From CAZBGQ01 sp964491515 (GTDB lineage Bacteria > Patescibacteriota > Gracilibacteria > UBA1369 > UBA12473), in NCBI GenBank assembly GCA_964491515.1, contig CAZBGQ010000003.1, positions 1-64,000 on the forward strand: a stretch of 64,000 nucleotides of DNA, read 5' to 3'. A program made the position numbers and the translations under genes. Positions 15,881 to 23,877 of the stretch are shown in pieces. Positions within the stretch are counted from its first letter, which is position 1, and each line of letters starts with the position of its first letter. The notes beneath the pieces are model-generated. The model made no database searches. It was not told where the DNA came from and saw nothing but the letters and a program-made list of their open reading frames with translations.

Positions 15881-18223
15881 CTAAGCCTCACTGTCTGGGC
15901 TTTCTTCAGGGAAACCCTCATCCATGTCTTTGCTGAATTTTTCCAATTCTCCCATCACATCATGACGAGTGGAATCATAGTCATTTAATTTTTCTTTACC
16001 CTCAACCCACACTCTAATCTTAGGGGCACCCCAGTAGTGAACATAAGCTTTGGATTGAATTTCCATGCGTACCCGAGGTCCGCCGCTTTCAGCTTTTTCT
16101 TTAGATTCAAATTCTAAAACATGTCCCTGCCATTGCTTTGCTTCTTTTCTTTGTCCCGCAAATCCAGATTGTGCTAGTTTTTTAAACTTCGCTGGGCCAA
16201 ACTCAATACCCTGGACTGTAACATCTTCAAAATTGTAATCAGGGCTAATTCTGAGTTCCTTTAAACTTCTTTTTAATCCTATCCGGAGTTTCGGTTGCTG
16301 CTCCTGCTCTTCAACTGGGACTGGCTTCTCTGTAGGTACTGGCGCTTCCGCTGGAGGCAAAGATTCTCCTTCCAAAATTTCTTCGGCAGTTCCACCTGAT
16401 TCAATTGTGACCGGTTCGTCCTCCAATCCTTCAAGGGCTTCTGTTATTGCTCCATCTCCTCCCCCGCCAGTAATATGATCAACTGCAACATCTGCCGCTG
16501 ATGGCTCTTCAACTGACCCAGGGCGAGCTCTCTTAGAAACTGGCTCCTCTTGTATGTCACCCTTCCCTGCAAGTTCATTTGCATCTTCAATCGTACTATG
16601 TGAGCCAGGCTCTCCAAGCAGTGGTTCTGGTGTTAAATCTCTGTCCTTTACTGGTTTTAATGAATCCTGTGATCGATCCTTATCCTTGGCTTTCCGAGCT
16701 TCTTCTTCTGCCTCCGCATCATACGTTTTCTCCAATTTCTCAACTGGAGGTAGCTCGGGTTCGGTTAAAACCACGGGGTCAAGACCTTCCAATTCCCCGC
16801 TTGGTCCGCCACTCATTTCTTGTAGGGGGCCAATACTTGCGGCCTCATCTCCACCTCCGCCTTCTCTTAGTCCTTCGACTTCGTCACGCCCATCTGGCTG
16901 ACGTCCGACCGGCACCGCATCCAATGCTTCTTGTAGTGCTGATTTTTCTTCTTCCGGCGCTCCTCCTCGATGCTTATCAAAAAAGTCCCCATGACGTAAC
17001 ACCATTAGTTCATACTGATCTTCTATGGTTCCTTTATCCTTATAACTGATCACCCCTCCCAATATCTGAGGGTTTCCATCTTTGTCCGTGATATCAATCG
17101 TGTAACTTACGGTTCCTGCTTCTTCGTCTACAGCCGTGCTTATATCTACATTTGCAAAGTCAAAATCACGTTTAAGGAATTTACTCCAATCACGCTCGAG
17201 AATCGTTGCGTATTCATACAATCCTTCTATGTTGATTTTTTCGCCTTCTGGACTAGTCGTAGTAGTAGTAGTTTTCTTAGGCACATCTTTTAAGACTGGT
17301 AACTCAAGGTATTCGGGAAATCCTGGGCCGAGAACGTCCTTGACTACTTTGGTCCAGGCAATGTTTTGCTCAGCAGTCCCTGCATAATTACTCCCATCTG
17401 ATTCAATGGCTTTATCCGCAGGAAGATAATGATTCATCCCCGTAATAAGGTCATCCACAAATAATTCATCAGATTGAATAAGTGCTCTTCGTTGTTTATA
17501 TGAAAGGTTCATTTGTTGAAGTGATTCCATCACAGACTCTAGGCTTCCAGATTCAATGGCAGTTTCCATTACCGTGGTGTTGTCTCCGAAAATCTCACGA
17601 CGAGCCTGAGTCGTCACACGCGATTCATCCAATGTTTCTGCCGTAGTCAATCTTTCTCGGCTAGCTTGATCTGCACGATATTCTGCTAAATCTTGATCCG
17701 CTTCAGCTATGGCATCCACTTCGTCGTCGCTTAACATATCAGCCAAGCTATGCCCGGACTCAGTCTTGACATACTCTTCACGTAATTCTGCGGTAGTTTT
17801 TTCAACTACCTGTGCACGCTCAGGAAGATTCAATTGTCCTTGCACTTCCTTTCCTCCCAATGTTGCGTTAAATGTTCCTTTTCCAAAGTCAAAATTCCAT
17901 TCATCTCCAATTTTTACGACATTTGTATTGATTCCATGATGCAACATCATAAGATCAACGTTCAAAATCACATTCCTTTGAGCAGACGTGAGATCTTTCG
18001 TGAAGTCTTTCCCCTCGCCATATATGGCTTCCGTTAGGGCTTTACTGAAATATTTTCCAGGTTCAATTTTAAAGCTAACCTTTTTCTTTGGGAATAATTG
18101 TTCATTATCACCGTTAAAACCCTCACTCACAACACGGTATGCTTTATTCTTTTCACCTAAACGTTCGATCATTTGTTGTCGAGTCTCAACTTGAGAGTTG
18201 TCGGGACGGTTTTCTTGGACCAT
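15881..18223 (-). CDS. 780-residue acidic protein of unknown function
   Basis: I do not recognise a family. Residues about 1-420 look folded, with helical stretches and an internal Thr run (KKTTTTTTSPEGE). Residues about 430-640 are low in hydrophobics and rich in Glu, Pro, Gly and Asp, hence probably disordered. The last 130 residues look folded again (LRISPDYNFEDVTVQGIEFG; AYVHYWGAPKIRVWVEGKE). There is no signal peptide or membrane segment, so it is probably cytoplasmic. Style and length resemble the other long unknowns here (26246-27229, 28383-30488), suggesting lineage-specific proteins. It is preceded by its own strong promoter (18255-18283), and the 25-base leader lacks a Shine-Dalgarno. 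Confidence 0.8.
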   Translation of the reverse strand: MVQENRPDNSQVETRQQMIERLGEKNKAYRVVSEGFNGDNEQLFPKKKVSFKIEPGKYFSKALTEAIYGEGKDFTKDLTSAQRNVILNVDLMMLHHGINTNVVKIGDEWNFDFGKGTFNATLGGKEVQGQLNLPERAQVVEKTTAELREEYVKTESGHSLADMLSDDEVDAIAEADQDLAEYRADQASRERLTTAETLDESRVTTQARREIFGDNTTVMETAIESGSLESVMESLQQMNLSYKQRRALIQSDELFVDDLITGMNHYLPADKAIESDGSNYAGTAEQNIAWTKVVKDVLGPGFPEYLELPVLKDVPKKTTTTTTSPEGEKINIEGLYEYATILERDWSKFLKRDFDFANVDISTAVDEEAGTVSYTIDITDKDGNPQILGGVISYKDKGTIEDQYELMVLRHGDFFDKHRGGAPEEEKSALQEALDAVPVGRQPDGRDEVEGLREGGGGDEAASIGPLQEMSGGPSGELEGLDPVVLTEPELPPVEKLEKTYDAEAEEEARKAKDKDRSQDSLKPVKDRDLTPEPLLGEPGSHSTIEDANELAGKGDIQEEPVSKRARPGSVEEPSAADVAVDHITGGGGDGAITEALEGLEDEPVTIESGGTAEEILEGESLPPAEAPVPTEKPVPVEEQEQQPKLRIGLKRSLKELRISPDYNFEDVTVQGIEFGPAKFKKLAQSGFAGQRKEAKQWQGHVLEFESKEKAESGGPRVRMEIQSKAYVHYWGAPKIRVWVEGKEKLNDYDSTRHDVMGELEKFSKDMDEGFPEESPDSEA

Positions 18224-18254
18224 GAAAAAATGTTTTTATATTTATTTTCATATA

Positions 18255-18283
18255 ATTATACCTTAAACCACATTTCTTTGCAA
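18255..18283 (-). promoter_or_regulatory. Putative sigma70-type promoter of the 780-aa gene
   Basis: Minus-strand TTGCAA (18278-18283), 17 bases, TATAAT (18255-18260). The -35 lies within the 3' end of the dehydrogenase gene. The ATG at 18223 is about 25 bases past the predicted start of transcription. Confidence 0.6.
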
Positions 18284-19216
18284 CCCTCCAGCCAAGAATG
18301 TCTCAAGATTATCGAGTGCTACAGTGTGCAAGCGATCCAAAGATCGGTCCGAAGCGAACGCAGTATGAGGAGATAGCAAGGTATTAGGAGCGGCGAGAAG
18401 GGGATTGTCTCGGTTGATCGGCTCCTGTTGAAACACATCAATCCCAGCTCCCGCAATCTCTCCATTCGTAAGCGCTTGGGCCAATGCATTTTCATCCATA
18501 AGCACTCCGCGAGCCGTGTTGATAAATAGCGCTGTGTTTTTCATTAACTTGAATGCCTCTTTATTAAAAATTTCCTTATTCTGAAGAGTGGCAGGGGCCG
18601 CTAATACCACCACGTCAGATTCTTTCAAAAGCCCATCAAAGCTCACCCATGTTAAATCATGTGTAACTTCTCTTTCCGGATCAGGGTTCGCAGTGTGTGC
18701 AAGGACATTCATTCCAAATGCGTGAGCCATCCGCGCCACATGCTGTCCGATTTTCCCCATTCCAAAAACTCCCATCGTTTTACCATGAAGTGCGGTAGCA
18801 ATCTGCGAAGTGGGGGAGTTCCATGTGTCATTAATCACTGTAGCGTGCCCCCTGCGAATCTGATGAGTAAGCCCAAGCAATAATCCAAATATTCGTTCCG
18901 CCACATCAGCCGATGAATAATCAGGGACATTGGTGATCGTGATACCCATATCTTTTGCTCGATCCAAATCGATCATATCAACCCCAGTGGATTCAAGTGA
19001 AATGAGTCGACATCCCTCAAGTACAGGTAAAACATCAAATGGAAGACGCGGAGTAAGAATGACCAACTCGCTTCCCTTAATATGATCAAGAATAGCTGGA
19101 TCACCCATAGGAAGATCGAGATATTTCAGATCAAGTGCGTGCTTCTCAGCCAATGAATTAAGCCGCGCATGATGCAATTTGGAGTAGGGCGCAATAGGAA
19201 TGACCGTAAGTTTCAT
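18263..19216 (-). CDS. D-isomer-specific 2-hydroxyacid dehydrogenase
   Basis: This encodes 317 residues from the ATG at 19216 (MKLTVIPIAPYSK). A longer reading from 19285 would run through the dispersed repeat and is rejected. The Rossmann signature MGVFGMGKIGQHVARMA lies near residue 145, followed by NTARGVLMDENAL and GAGIDVFQQEPI. The catalytic Arg (NTARG), Glu (QQEPI) and His (LLSPHTAF) are present. It is an NAD(P)-linked reductase of 2-keto acids, of the phosphoglycerate/lactate dehydrogenase superfamily; the substrate is undetermined. It is divergent from queG, with the 70-bp repeat between them. Confidence 0.88.
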   Translation of the reverse strand: MKLTVIPIAPYSKLHHARLNSLAEKHALDLKYLDLPMGDPAILDHIKGSELVILTPRLPFDVLPVLEGCRLISLESTGVDMIDLDRAKDMGITITNVPDYSSADVAERIFGLLLGLTHQIRRGHATVINDTWNSPTSQIATALHGKTMGVFGMGKIGQHVARMAHAFGMNVLAHTANPDPEREVTHDLTWVSFDGLLKESDVVVLAAPATLQNKEIFNKEAFKLMKNTALFINTARGVLMDENALAQALTNGEIAGAGIDVFQQEPINRDNPLLAAPNTLLSPHTAFASDRSLDRLHTVALDNLETFLAGGLQRNVV

Positions 19217-19232
19217 AGATAACTTTTTTAAG

Positions 19233-19302
19233 TGTAGAATTGTAATTTTTTTGGACCATATTTCCAGGTTTAAATCTGGTATCATGTCAAATGAATTCTA
19301 CA
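19233..19302 (+). repeat. Dispersed 68-bp structured element, copy A
   Basis: GTAGAATT (19234-19241) and AATTCTAC (19294-19301) form a perfect 8-bp terminal stem. An inner TGGA/TCCA hairpin and the conserved strings CATATT, CAGGTT and CATGTCAAATG lie between. The same design occurs at 23789-23857, 37436-37505 and 60168-60236. It sits between two divergent genes and covers the first possible ATG of queG (19291), so that ATG is unlikely to be the true start. Confidence 0.8.
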
Positions 19303-19311
19303 GTCAACAAT

Positions 19312-20352
19312 ATGTCTTCGCAAAACTTCTCACAAATTCTCCAGCGTGCGGCCGATCATGGTTTTGATTTAGCTGGTATTTCATCTATTCATATTAAACC
19401 GGCTTCATTCGAACATTATCAAGGATGGGTGACAGCCGGACATGCAGGAGAAATGGTGTACATGACACGCGATCCTGAACGACGACGATCCGCCACCAAT
19501 CTTTTACCTGGAGCCCAAAGTGTGATTTCTCTCGCTATCAATTATTACCGACCTGAACGACCACGCCTCCCTCACGCTGCAGGACAAGTGGCTCGTTACG
19601 CGTACGGACGTGACTACCACAAGATCATTACTAAAATGCTCAAGCGATTCATAGAAGACCTAAAAAAACAGTATCCAGATGCTTCCTTTCGACCCTACAT
19701 TGATACCGGAGCTGTCTTGGAACGCTCCTATGTTGAACAAGCGGGGCTCGGATACATCGGTAAAAATACAATGCTCATAACTCCTAAGTTCGGATCATGG
19801 GTGTTTTTGGCTGAAATCCTAACAACTTTAGACCTTCCAGCTACGACCAATTCATCCCCCGATATCTGTGGCCACTGTCGGTTGTGCCTTGATATTTGCC
19901 CAACAGAGGCGTTGGTGGGCGAAGGAGAACTGGATGCACGTCGGTGTATTTCTTACTTAACCATTGAACACCGAGGATCCATCCCCGAAGAGCTGAGGCC
20001 CCTGATGGGGGATTGGCTGTACGGTTGTGATCTCTGCCAAGAAATTTGCCCTAAAAATGTGGTAGCCCAAGGAGGAGGCCCGGAACCATTAGCAGTTCGA
20101 ATTGGTGGCGACCATCAACTGCTTCGTGACGTCTTGGAGCTTCGAACTAAAGAAGCGTTTGATGAACGTTTTGCTGGATCACCCATGCGTCGCCCCAAAC
20201 GAGAAGGACTCCTTCGTAATGCGTGCATTGTCTCAGCTAATATTGGTGCAACCGAACTCCTTCCACTTCTTCAACAAGTGGCTCGCGATGACTCCAGTGA
20301 ATTGGTGAGAGAACATGCGGAGTGGGCGGCGGGGCAACTCACATTTCCTTAG
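19312..20352 (+). CDS. queG: Epoxyqueuosine reductase QueG
   Basis: This encodes 346 residues from the ATG at 19312; an in-frame ATG at 19291 falls inside the repeat element. It catalyses the last step of queuosine synthesis, reducing epoxyqueuosine in tRNA with cobalamin and Fe-S clusters. The two 4Fe-4S motifs are visible: CGHCRLCLDICPTEAL, and YGCDLCQEICPKN with an upstream Cys in RRCISYL. The family strings YIDTGAVLERSY and AGLGYIGKNTMLI lie around residues 125-155. A C-terminal HEAT-like tail is present (RNACIVSANIGATELL). No other queuosine or cobalamin gene is in the window. Confidence 0.95.
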   Translation: MSSQNFSQILQRAADHGFDLAGISSIHIKPASFEHYQGWVTAGHAGEMVYMTRDPERRRSATNLLPGAQSVISLAINYYRPERPRLPHAAGQVARYAYGRDYHKIITKMLKRFIEDLKKQYPDASFRPYIDTGAVLERSYVEQAGLGYIGKNTMLITPKFGSWVFLAEILTTLDLPATTNSSPDICGHCRLCLDICPTEALVGEGELDARRCISYLTIEHRGSIPEELRPLMGDWLYGCDLCQEICPKNVVAQGGGPEPLAVRIGGDHQLLRDVLELRTKEAFDERFAGSPMRRPKREGLLRNACIVSANIGATELLPLLQQVARDDSSELVREHAEWAAGQLTFP

Positions 20353-20376
20353 ATATGTTGGCGCAAGTCCTCCTTT

Positions 20377-21159
20377 TTACTGACTTGTTTGGCTAAACGT
20401 TCCAAAAACATGACTGGTGTTGTCCATGGATGTGAGTCCTTCGATTAAGGATGCACTTGACGTACGAGCCCACAACTCAAATGTTGTGGCGTTCCATGCC
20501 TTCATCACTCGTGCCATGACATATAATGTTTCAGGCGAATCCATAGCCACAGAATCCCATTCCGGTGCAGGATTGGTGGTTTCGGCCAAATTTATTACTC
20601 TATCTAAATTCAAAGTGGTACTGGAAAGATCATTAAGGAAAGCGACCGTCCGGTCGTCGTTTTCAAGTGCCACTTTTTCTGGATCCATATGCGTAAAATC
20701 AATGCTGGCAAGCATAAGCGTGTGTGCAGGATCAAGCTCGGCAAGCTCATCCGCTAACGTATTGAGGCGTGATTCTTGAACACCATTTTTAATCATAATG
20801 GGTGTTACTCGAGCATGTGGGAAATAACTATCAAGGTAAGGTGTGTGCACAGAAATACCGTGCTCAAGATCGAAATCTGTGAGCTCATTCGTGAGTAATG
20901 AACTCTGCGCGGCAAAGGCCTTGTCGGTGGTTCTAATCGCACTATGTCCATGATTAAAATGATTGGGACTTATAAGAACGATGTGATCAATAGACGAATT
21001 TTCAAGCGTCCCATAAAAACGATCTATCCAGCCTTCAACCAATGTATGATGGGGGAGGACCGCGCCCTTTGTCGAGCTTGGTAGTACCGTCGAAGAGGAG
21101 CAACCACTTAAGATCACTCCTCCCAGAATCAATGTTGTGATTATTAATCTTCGGACCAT
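20377..21159 (-). CDS. Memo-like protein (AmmeMemoRadiSam system protein B family) with a lipobox
   Basis: This encodes 260 residues from MVRRLIITTLILGG; a start 24 bases upstream is possible. The N-terminus is a lipoprotein signal with lipobox LSGC near residue 20. The body matches the Memo family: VLPHHTLVEGW, LISPNHFNHG and MLASIDFTHM carry the histidines expected at the metal site. Memo proteins are dioxygenase-fold, and in prokaryotes often neighbour AMMECR1 and a radical SAM protein. Neither is here, and export as a lipoprotein is unusual. The gene overlaps the upstream 612-aa gene by about 16 bases and is probably co-transcribed with it. Confidence 0.8.
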   Translation of the reverse strand: MVRRLIITTLILGGVILSGCSSSTVLPSSTKGAVLPHHTLVEGWIDRFYGTLENSSIDHIVLISPNHFNHGHSAIRTTDKAFAAQSSLLTNELTDFDLEHGISVHTPYLDSYFPHARVTPIMIKNGVQESRLNTLADELAELDPAHTLMLASIDFTHMDPEKVALENDDRTVAFLNDLSSTTLNLDRVINLAETTNPAPEWDSVAMDSPETLYVMARVMKAWNATTFELWARTSSASLIEGLTSMDNTSHVFGTFSQTSQ

Positions 21160-22982
21160 GGTCGAGATGAGGTTCCGCCCCATTCAAAGACGGTAAATCC
21201 ATGACGCGGAGTCGCGCGCAAAACTTGCGGAATGACATTGTAAGGCACTGACACAGGATCAAAATACATGAATACTCGAATCAATGTATCTGGCGCTGGC
21301 GTGATATGAAGTGGAGCGACTTTATTAAAATCGCGCGTCCCCACAAAGCTCACGAAAAAGTATGGTTCAGGATTTTCGAGCATATGTGGCTCCCAAAACT
21401 CAATAAAGTCGCGAGCTTCGCGGCGCGTGAAACCGAGGTCGCGTAGCGAGTTTCGTAAGAATCGAGGCACGTCTTCACGCGCAATCATAAACCCTTGGCT
21501 GGCCTCTACTTTGTCTTTATCATGACCTTCCCAGAAGAGATAAGGATAAACAACCCCATCGTCATAGTTGAAAATCTGACTATTCGGCGTGGATCGTACG
21601 TGCCACCCATCTTCGCCATGCTCAGGAATGGTTTTTGTAAATTCATCAACTTCTACTGCGACATCAATATCCATGGTTTTTTCTGGATAAAGATAAACAA
21701 CCGGCTTACCGCACTCTGCTGGAGGTTGATATTTGCTGTTCACAATCGAGACCCACCGACCTAGTGGGTCTTGCCAGTATAGGATTGGATAGTCTGCCGT
21801 GAACTGACTAAATGCTTTCGCGTTTTCTTTTTGGAAGCTTGAATACATTCGATATAAATCGGCGAGTCGTCCTGCTGGAGTAGTGAAATCTCCTTTGATT
21901 TTGTCATACTGTGTGACCGCCCCGCTGTCTGGATCTTTAACTGCATAGATTTTCATTCCTGTAGCGGTTGATCCAATTTCATACACTTCTCCTTCGTTAA
22001 CCTTATCAATCATGTAGCACATCCCTGTAATTCCACAGCCACCACGACGAAGATTGTAGTTTCCGAAGTACATTGTGTCACCGTTATTTAAATTCAATTT
22101 ATTATTGGAACTTCCGCTAAATTTAGGATCGTAGGCATAGCGAACAAGCGATCCATCTGGTGCCACTGCAAATAAACAACCTGTTTTTGTATGAACTCCA
22201 GCGATTTCATATAGCGGTCCTACTTCAGAATCTGGAAAAACCACTTCGTAATGTTGAAGATAAAGTGATTCTCCCCAAAAGGAAATATCTTCTGCGTCTC
22301 GACTAAAAACAGCGTTAACCCCAGGAAGCCCAATACGTTCCGGTAAATGAAGTTCATCGATCAAGATACTGCTTCGGTTTTTAAACAACATTGCCAGCTC
22401 TTGAGTCTCCCATTTATTAGATTCATTTTCTAAGTAGACCAATTCTCCAGTACTTTCTTCCCATGCGAATCGATAAAGAGTCGGAGCAAAACAGGGGCCG
22501 TCACATCCCACATTTAATGTAAGTAACTTATAGCCAGTGAATGAGCCTTCGTGAAATGTTCCTACCTGGTACCACTGATACTTATCTTTAATATCATCCC
22601 ATTGAATCGTGTCTCCCCACATTTTTTTTCCGTCGCTCATGATACTGGCTTTATAAGAAGCGATAAATATTTCACTATCTAATTGTTTGGTGTTTCCAAA
22701 CGTAATGCTACCTACTTTTTTCTGTGGGTCTTTTCCGTTTGGCTGAAAAAGTATTCCCCTGGTACCATCGGTGACTTCATGGCCATAAATTTGTGGATCA
22801 CTCACTTCCGAATCAAGATCGATGGCCTCATCGCTTTTTTCATCTATGAGGTTTTCATCTTCTTCCATCGTCAGCGGGGTGCTCTGATTTTGATTTCCTA
22901 GATAGAAACCAAACATTACAGCGCCTCCGACAAGAATTAAAAGTACAAGGGCAGCTAGCCATTCCTTGGCAAGGGTTTTCAT
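21144..22982 (-). CDS. Membrane-anchored 612-residue protein, unknown function
   Basis: One N-terminal hydrophobic segment (about 10-28, LAALVLLILVGGAVMFGFYL) anchors a large, probably extracytoplasmic part. The middle is beta-rich, with several cysteines (CDGPCFAP; GGCGITGMC). A distinct C-terminal module of about 180 residues begins CGKPVVYLYPEKTMDIDVAV and continues through VYPYLFWEGHD and FFVSFVGTRDFN. I have the impression that this YLYPEKT module recurs in other bacteria, but I know no function for it. It is transcribed away from the C39 lipoprotein gene and overlaps the Memo-like gene. Confidence 0.8.
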   Translation of the reverse strand: MKTLAKEWLAALVLLILVGGAVMFGFYLGNQNQSTPLTMEEDENLIDEKSDEAIDLDSEVSDPQIYGHEVTDGTRGILFQPNGKDPQKKVGSITFGNTKQLDSEIFIASYKASIMSDGKKMWGDTIQWDDIKDKYQWYQVGTFHEGSFTGYKLLTLNVGCDGPCFAPTLYRFAWEESTGELVYLENESNKWETQELAMLFKNRSSILIDELHLPERIGLPGVNAVFSRDAEDISFWGESLYLQHYEVVFPDSEVGPLYEIAGVHTKTGCLFAVAPDGSLVRYAYDPKFSGSSNNKLNLNNGDTMYFGNYNLRRGGCGITGMCYMIDKVNEGEVYEIGSTATGMKIYAVKDPDSGAVTQYDKIKGDFTTPAGRLADLYRMYSSFQKENAKAFSQFTADYPILYWQDPLGRWVSIVNSKYQPPAECGKPVVYLYPEKTMDIDVAVEVDEFTKTIPEHGEDGWHVRSTPNSQIFNYDDGVVYPYLFWEGHDKDKVEASQGFMIAREDVPRFLRNSLRDLGFTRREARDFIEFWEPHMLENPEPYFFVSFVGTRDFNKVAPLHITPAPDTLIRVFMYFDPVSVPYNVIPQVLRATPRHGFTVFEWGGTSSRPWSED

Positions 22983-23016
22983 GGTAAAAAGATTAAGGAT
23001 TTGACGATTCTAACGT

Positions 23017-23754
23017 ATGTTGCATTCTTTTATTACAACTTTGTTTATCCTGATGATCATTCTGACTTCAGGGTGTGCCCCTTATCAGGCTCTAAAACGC
23101 GCCCACTATATCACGGACGTACCTGTGAGCGAACCTGTAGTCGTAGATAAAAATGAGACAAGTGTGAATAGGGCTGAATCATTCAACCTGAATGTACCTT
23201 TCTATTCGCAAGCTCCGACAGGGGATTGGGGCATGCCGTACCAAGAGGCGTGCGAAGAAGCCAGTTTGCTTTTAGCGTGGTATTACGTAACCAATCAAGC
23301 CCCTTCAATGAAAAAATTTGAAGAAGATTTATTGGCCATGGTGGAATGGGAAATAGATTATTTTGGGCAATATGAACACACCACAGCAGAACAAACTGCA
23401 GAGATGGCACAACTCTATTTACAACATCCGAACGTGGAAGTGGTAACAAATCCATCGGAAAACCAAATACGTGACTGGTTAATTCAAGGATATCCGGTGG
23501 TCGCTCCTTTTGCCGGACGCTATTTAGGAAATCCATATTTTACAGGAGAGGGCCCGGTGTATCACATGCTGGTTATTCGCGGATATGATGGGTCTCGATT
23601 TATTACGAATGATGTTGGAACGAGGCATGGAGAAAATTTCACCTACAAAGATGATGTGCTGATGAACGCACTACACGATTGGGATGATTCTGCTTCGGTG
23701 CATGATGAAGGAATCTTGAATGGTGCACGTTCAGTCGTGGTAGTGAAGCCGTAA
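23017..23754 (+). CDS. C39-family peptidase-like lipoprotein
   Basis: This encodes 245 residues. It has a signal peptide with lipobox TSGC near residue 20. The domain starts LNVPFYSQAPTGDWG and has the papain-like triad candidates: Cys in QEACEEASLL, His in VYHMLVIRGYDG and Asp in FITNDVGTRHG. This is the pattern of the C39-like (Peptidase_C39_2) group, which cleaves peptides outside the membrane; the substrate is unknown. It is divergent from the 612-aa gene. Convergent with murJ, it is followed by repeat copy D. Confidence 0.82.
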   Translation: MLHSFITTLFILMIILTSGCAPYQALKRAHYITDVPVSEPVVVDKNETSVNRAESFNLNVPFYSQAPTGDWGMPYQEACEEASLLLAWYYVTNQAPSMKKFEEDLLAMVEWEIDYFGQYEHTTAEQTAEMAQLYLQHPNVEVVTNPSENQIRDWLIQGYPVVAPFAGRYLGNPYFTGEGPVYHMLVIRGYDGSRFITNDVGTRHGENFTYKDDVLMNALHDWDDSASVHDEGILNGARSVVVVKP

Positions 23755-23788
23755 AAACACTAAGAATAACATGTCTGACTTTTGCACA

Positions 23789-23857
23789 GTGCAATGTGTT
23801 TGACATACCCCCTGACTTCAAACCTGAGAATATGTTCTCGCAAAATCACTACTGCAC
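23789..23857 (-). repeat. Dispersed 69-bp structured element, copy D
   Basis: Read on the minus strand it starts GTGCAGTAGTGATTTT and ends CATTGCAC. The terminal stem pairs GTGCAGT with ATTGCAC including one G-U, and an inner perfect hairpin GAGAA/TTCTC surrounds CATA. Flanking CTTTTGC and GCAAAAAG extend the stem, so this copy may also act as a two-way terminator between the convergent C39 and murJ genes. Confidence 0.78.
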
Positions 23858-23877
23858 ACTAGCAAAAAGGGGAGTAA

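Noticed and set aside
19291..19311. queG start at the first ATG
   Set aside because: It lies inside the terminal stem of repeat copy A, and the next ATG at 19312 gives a family-like start.
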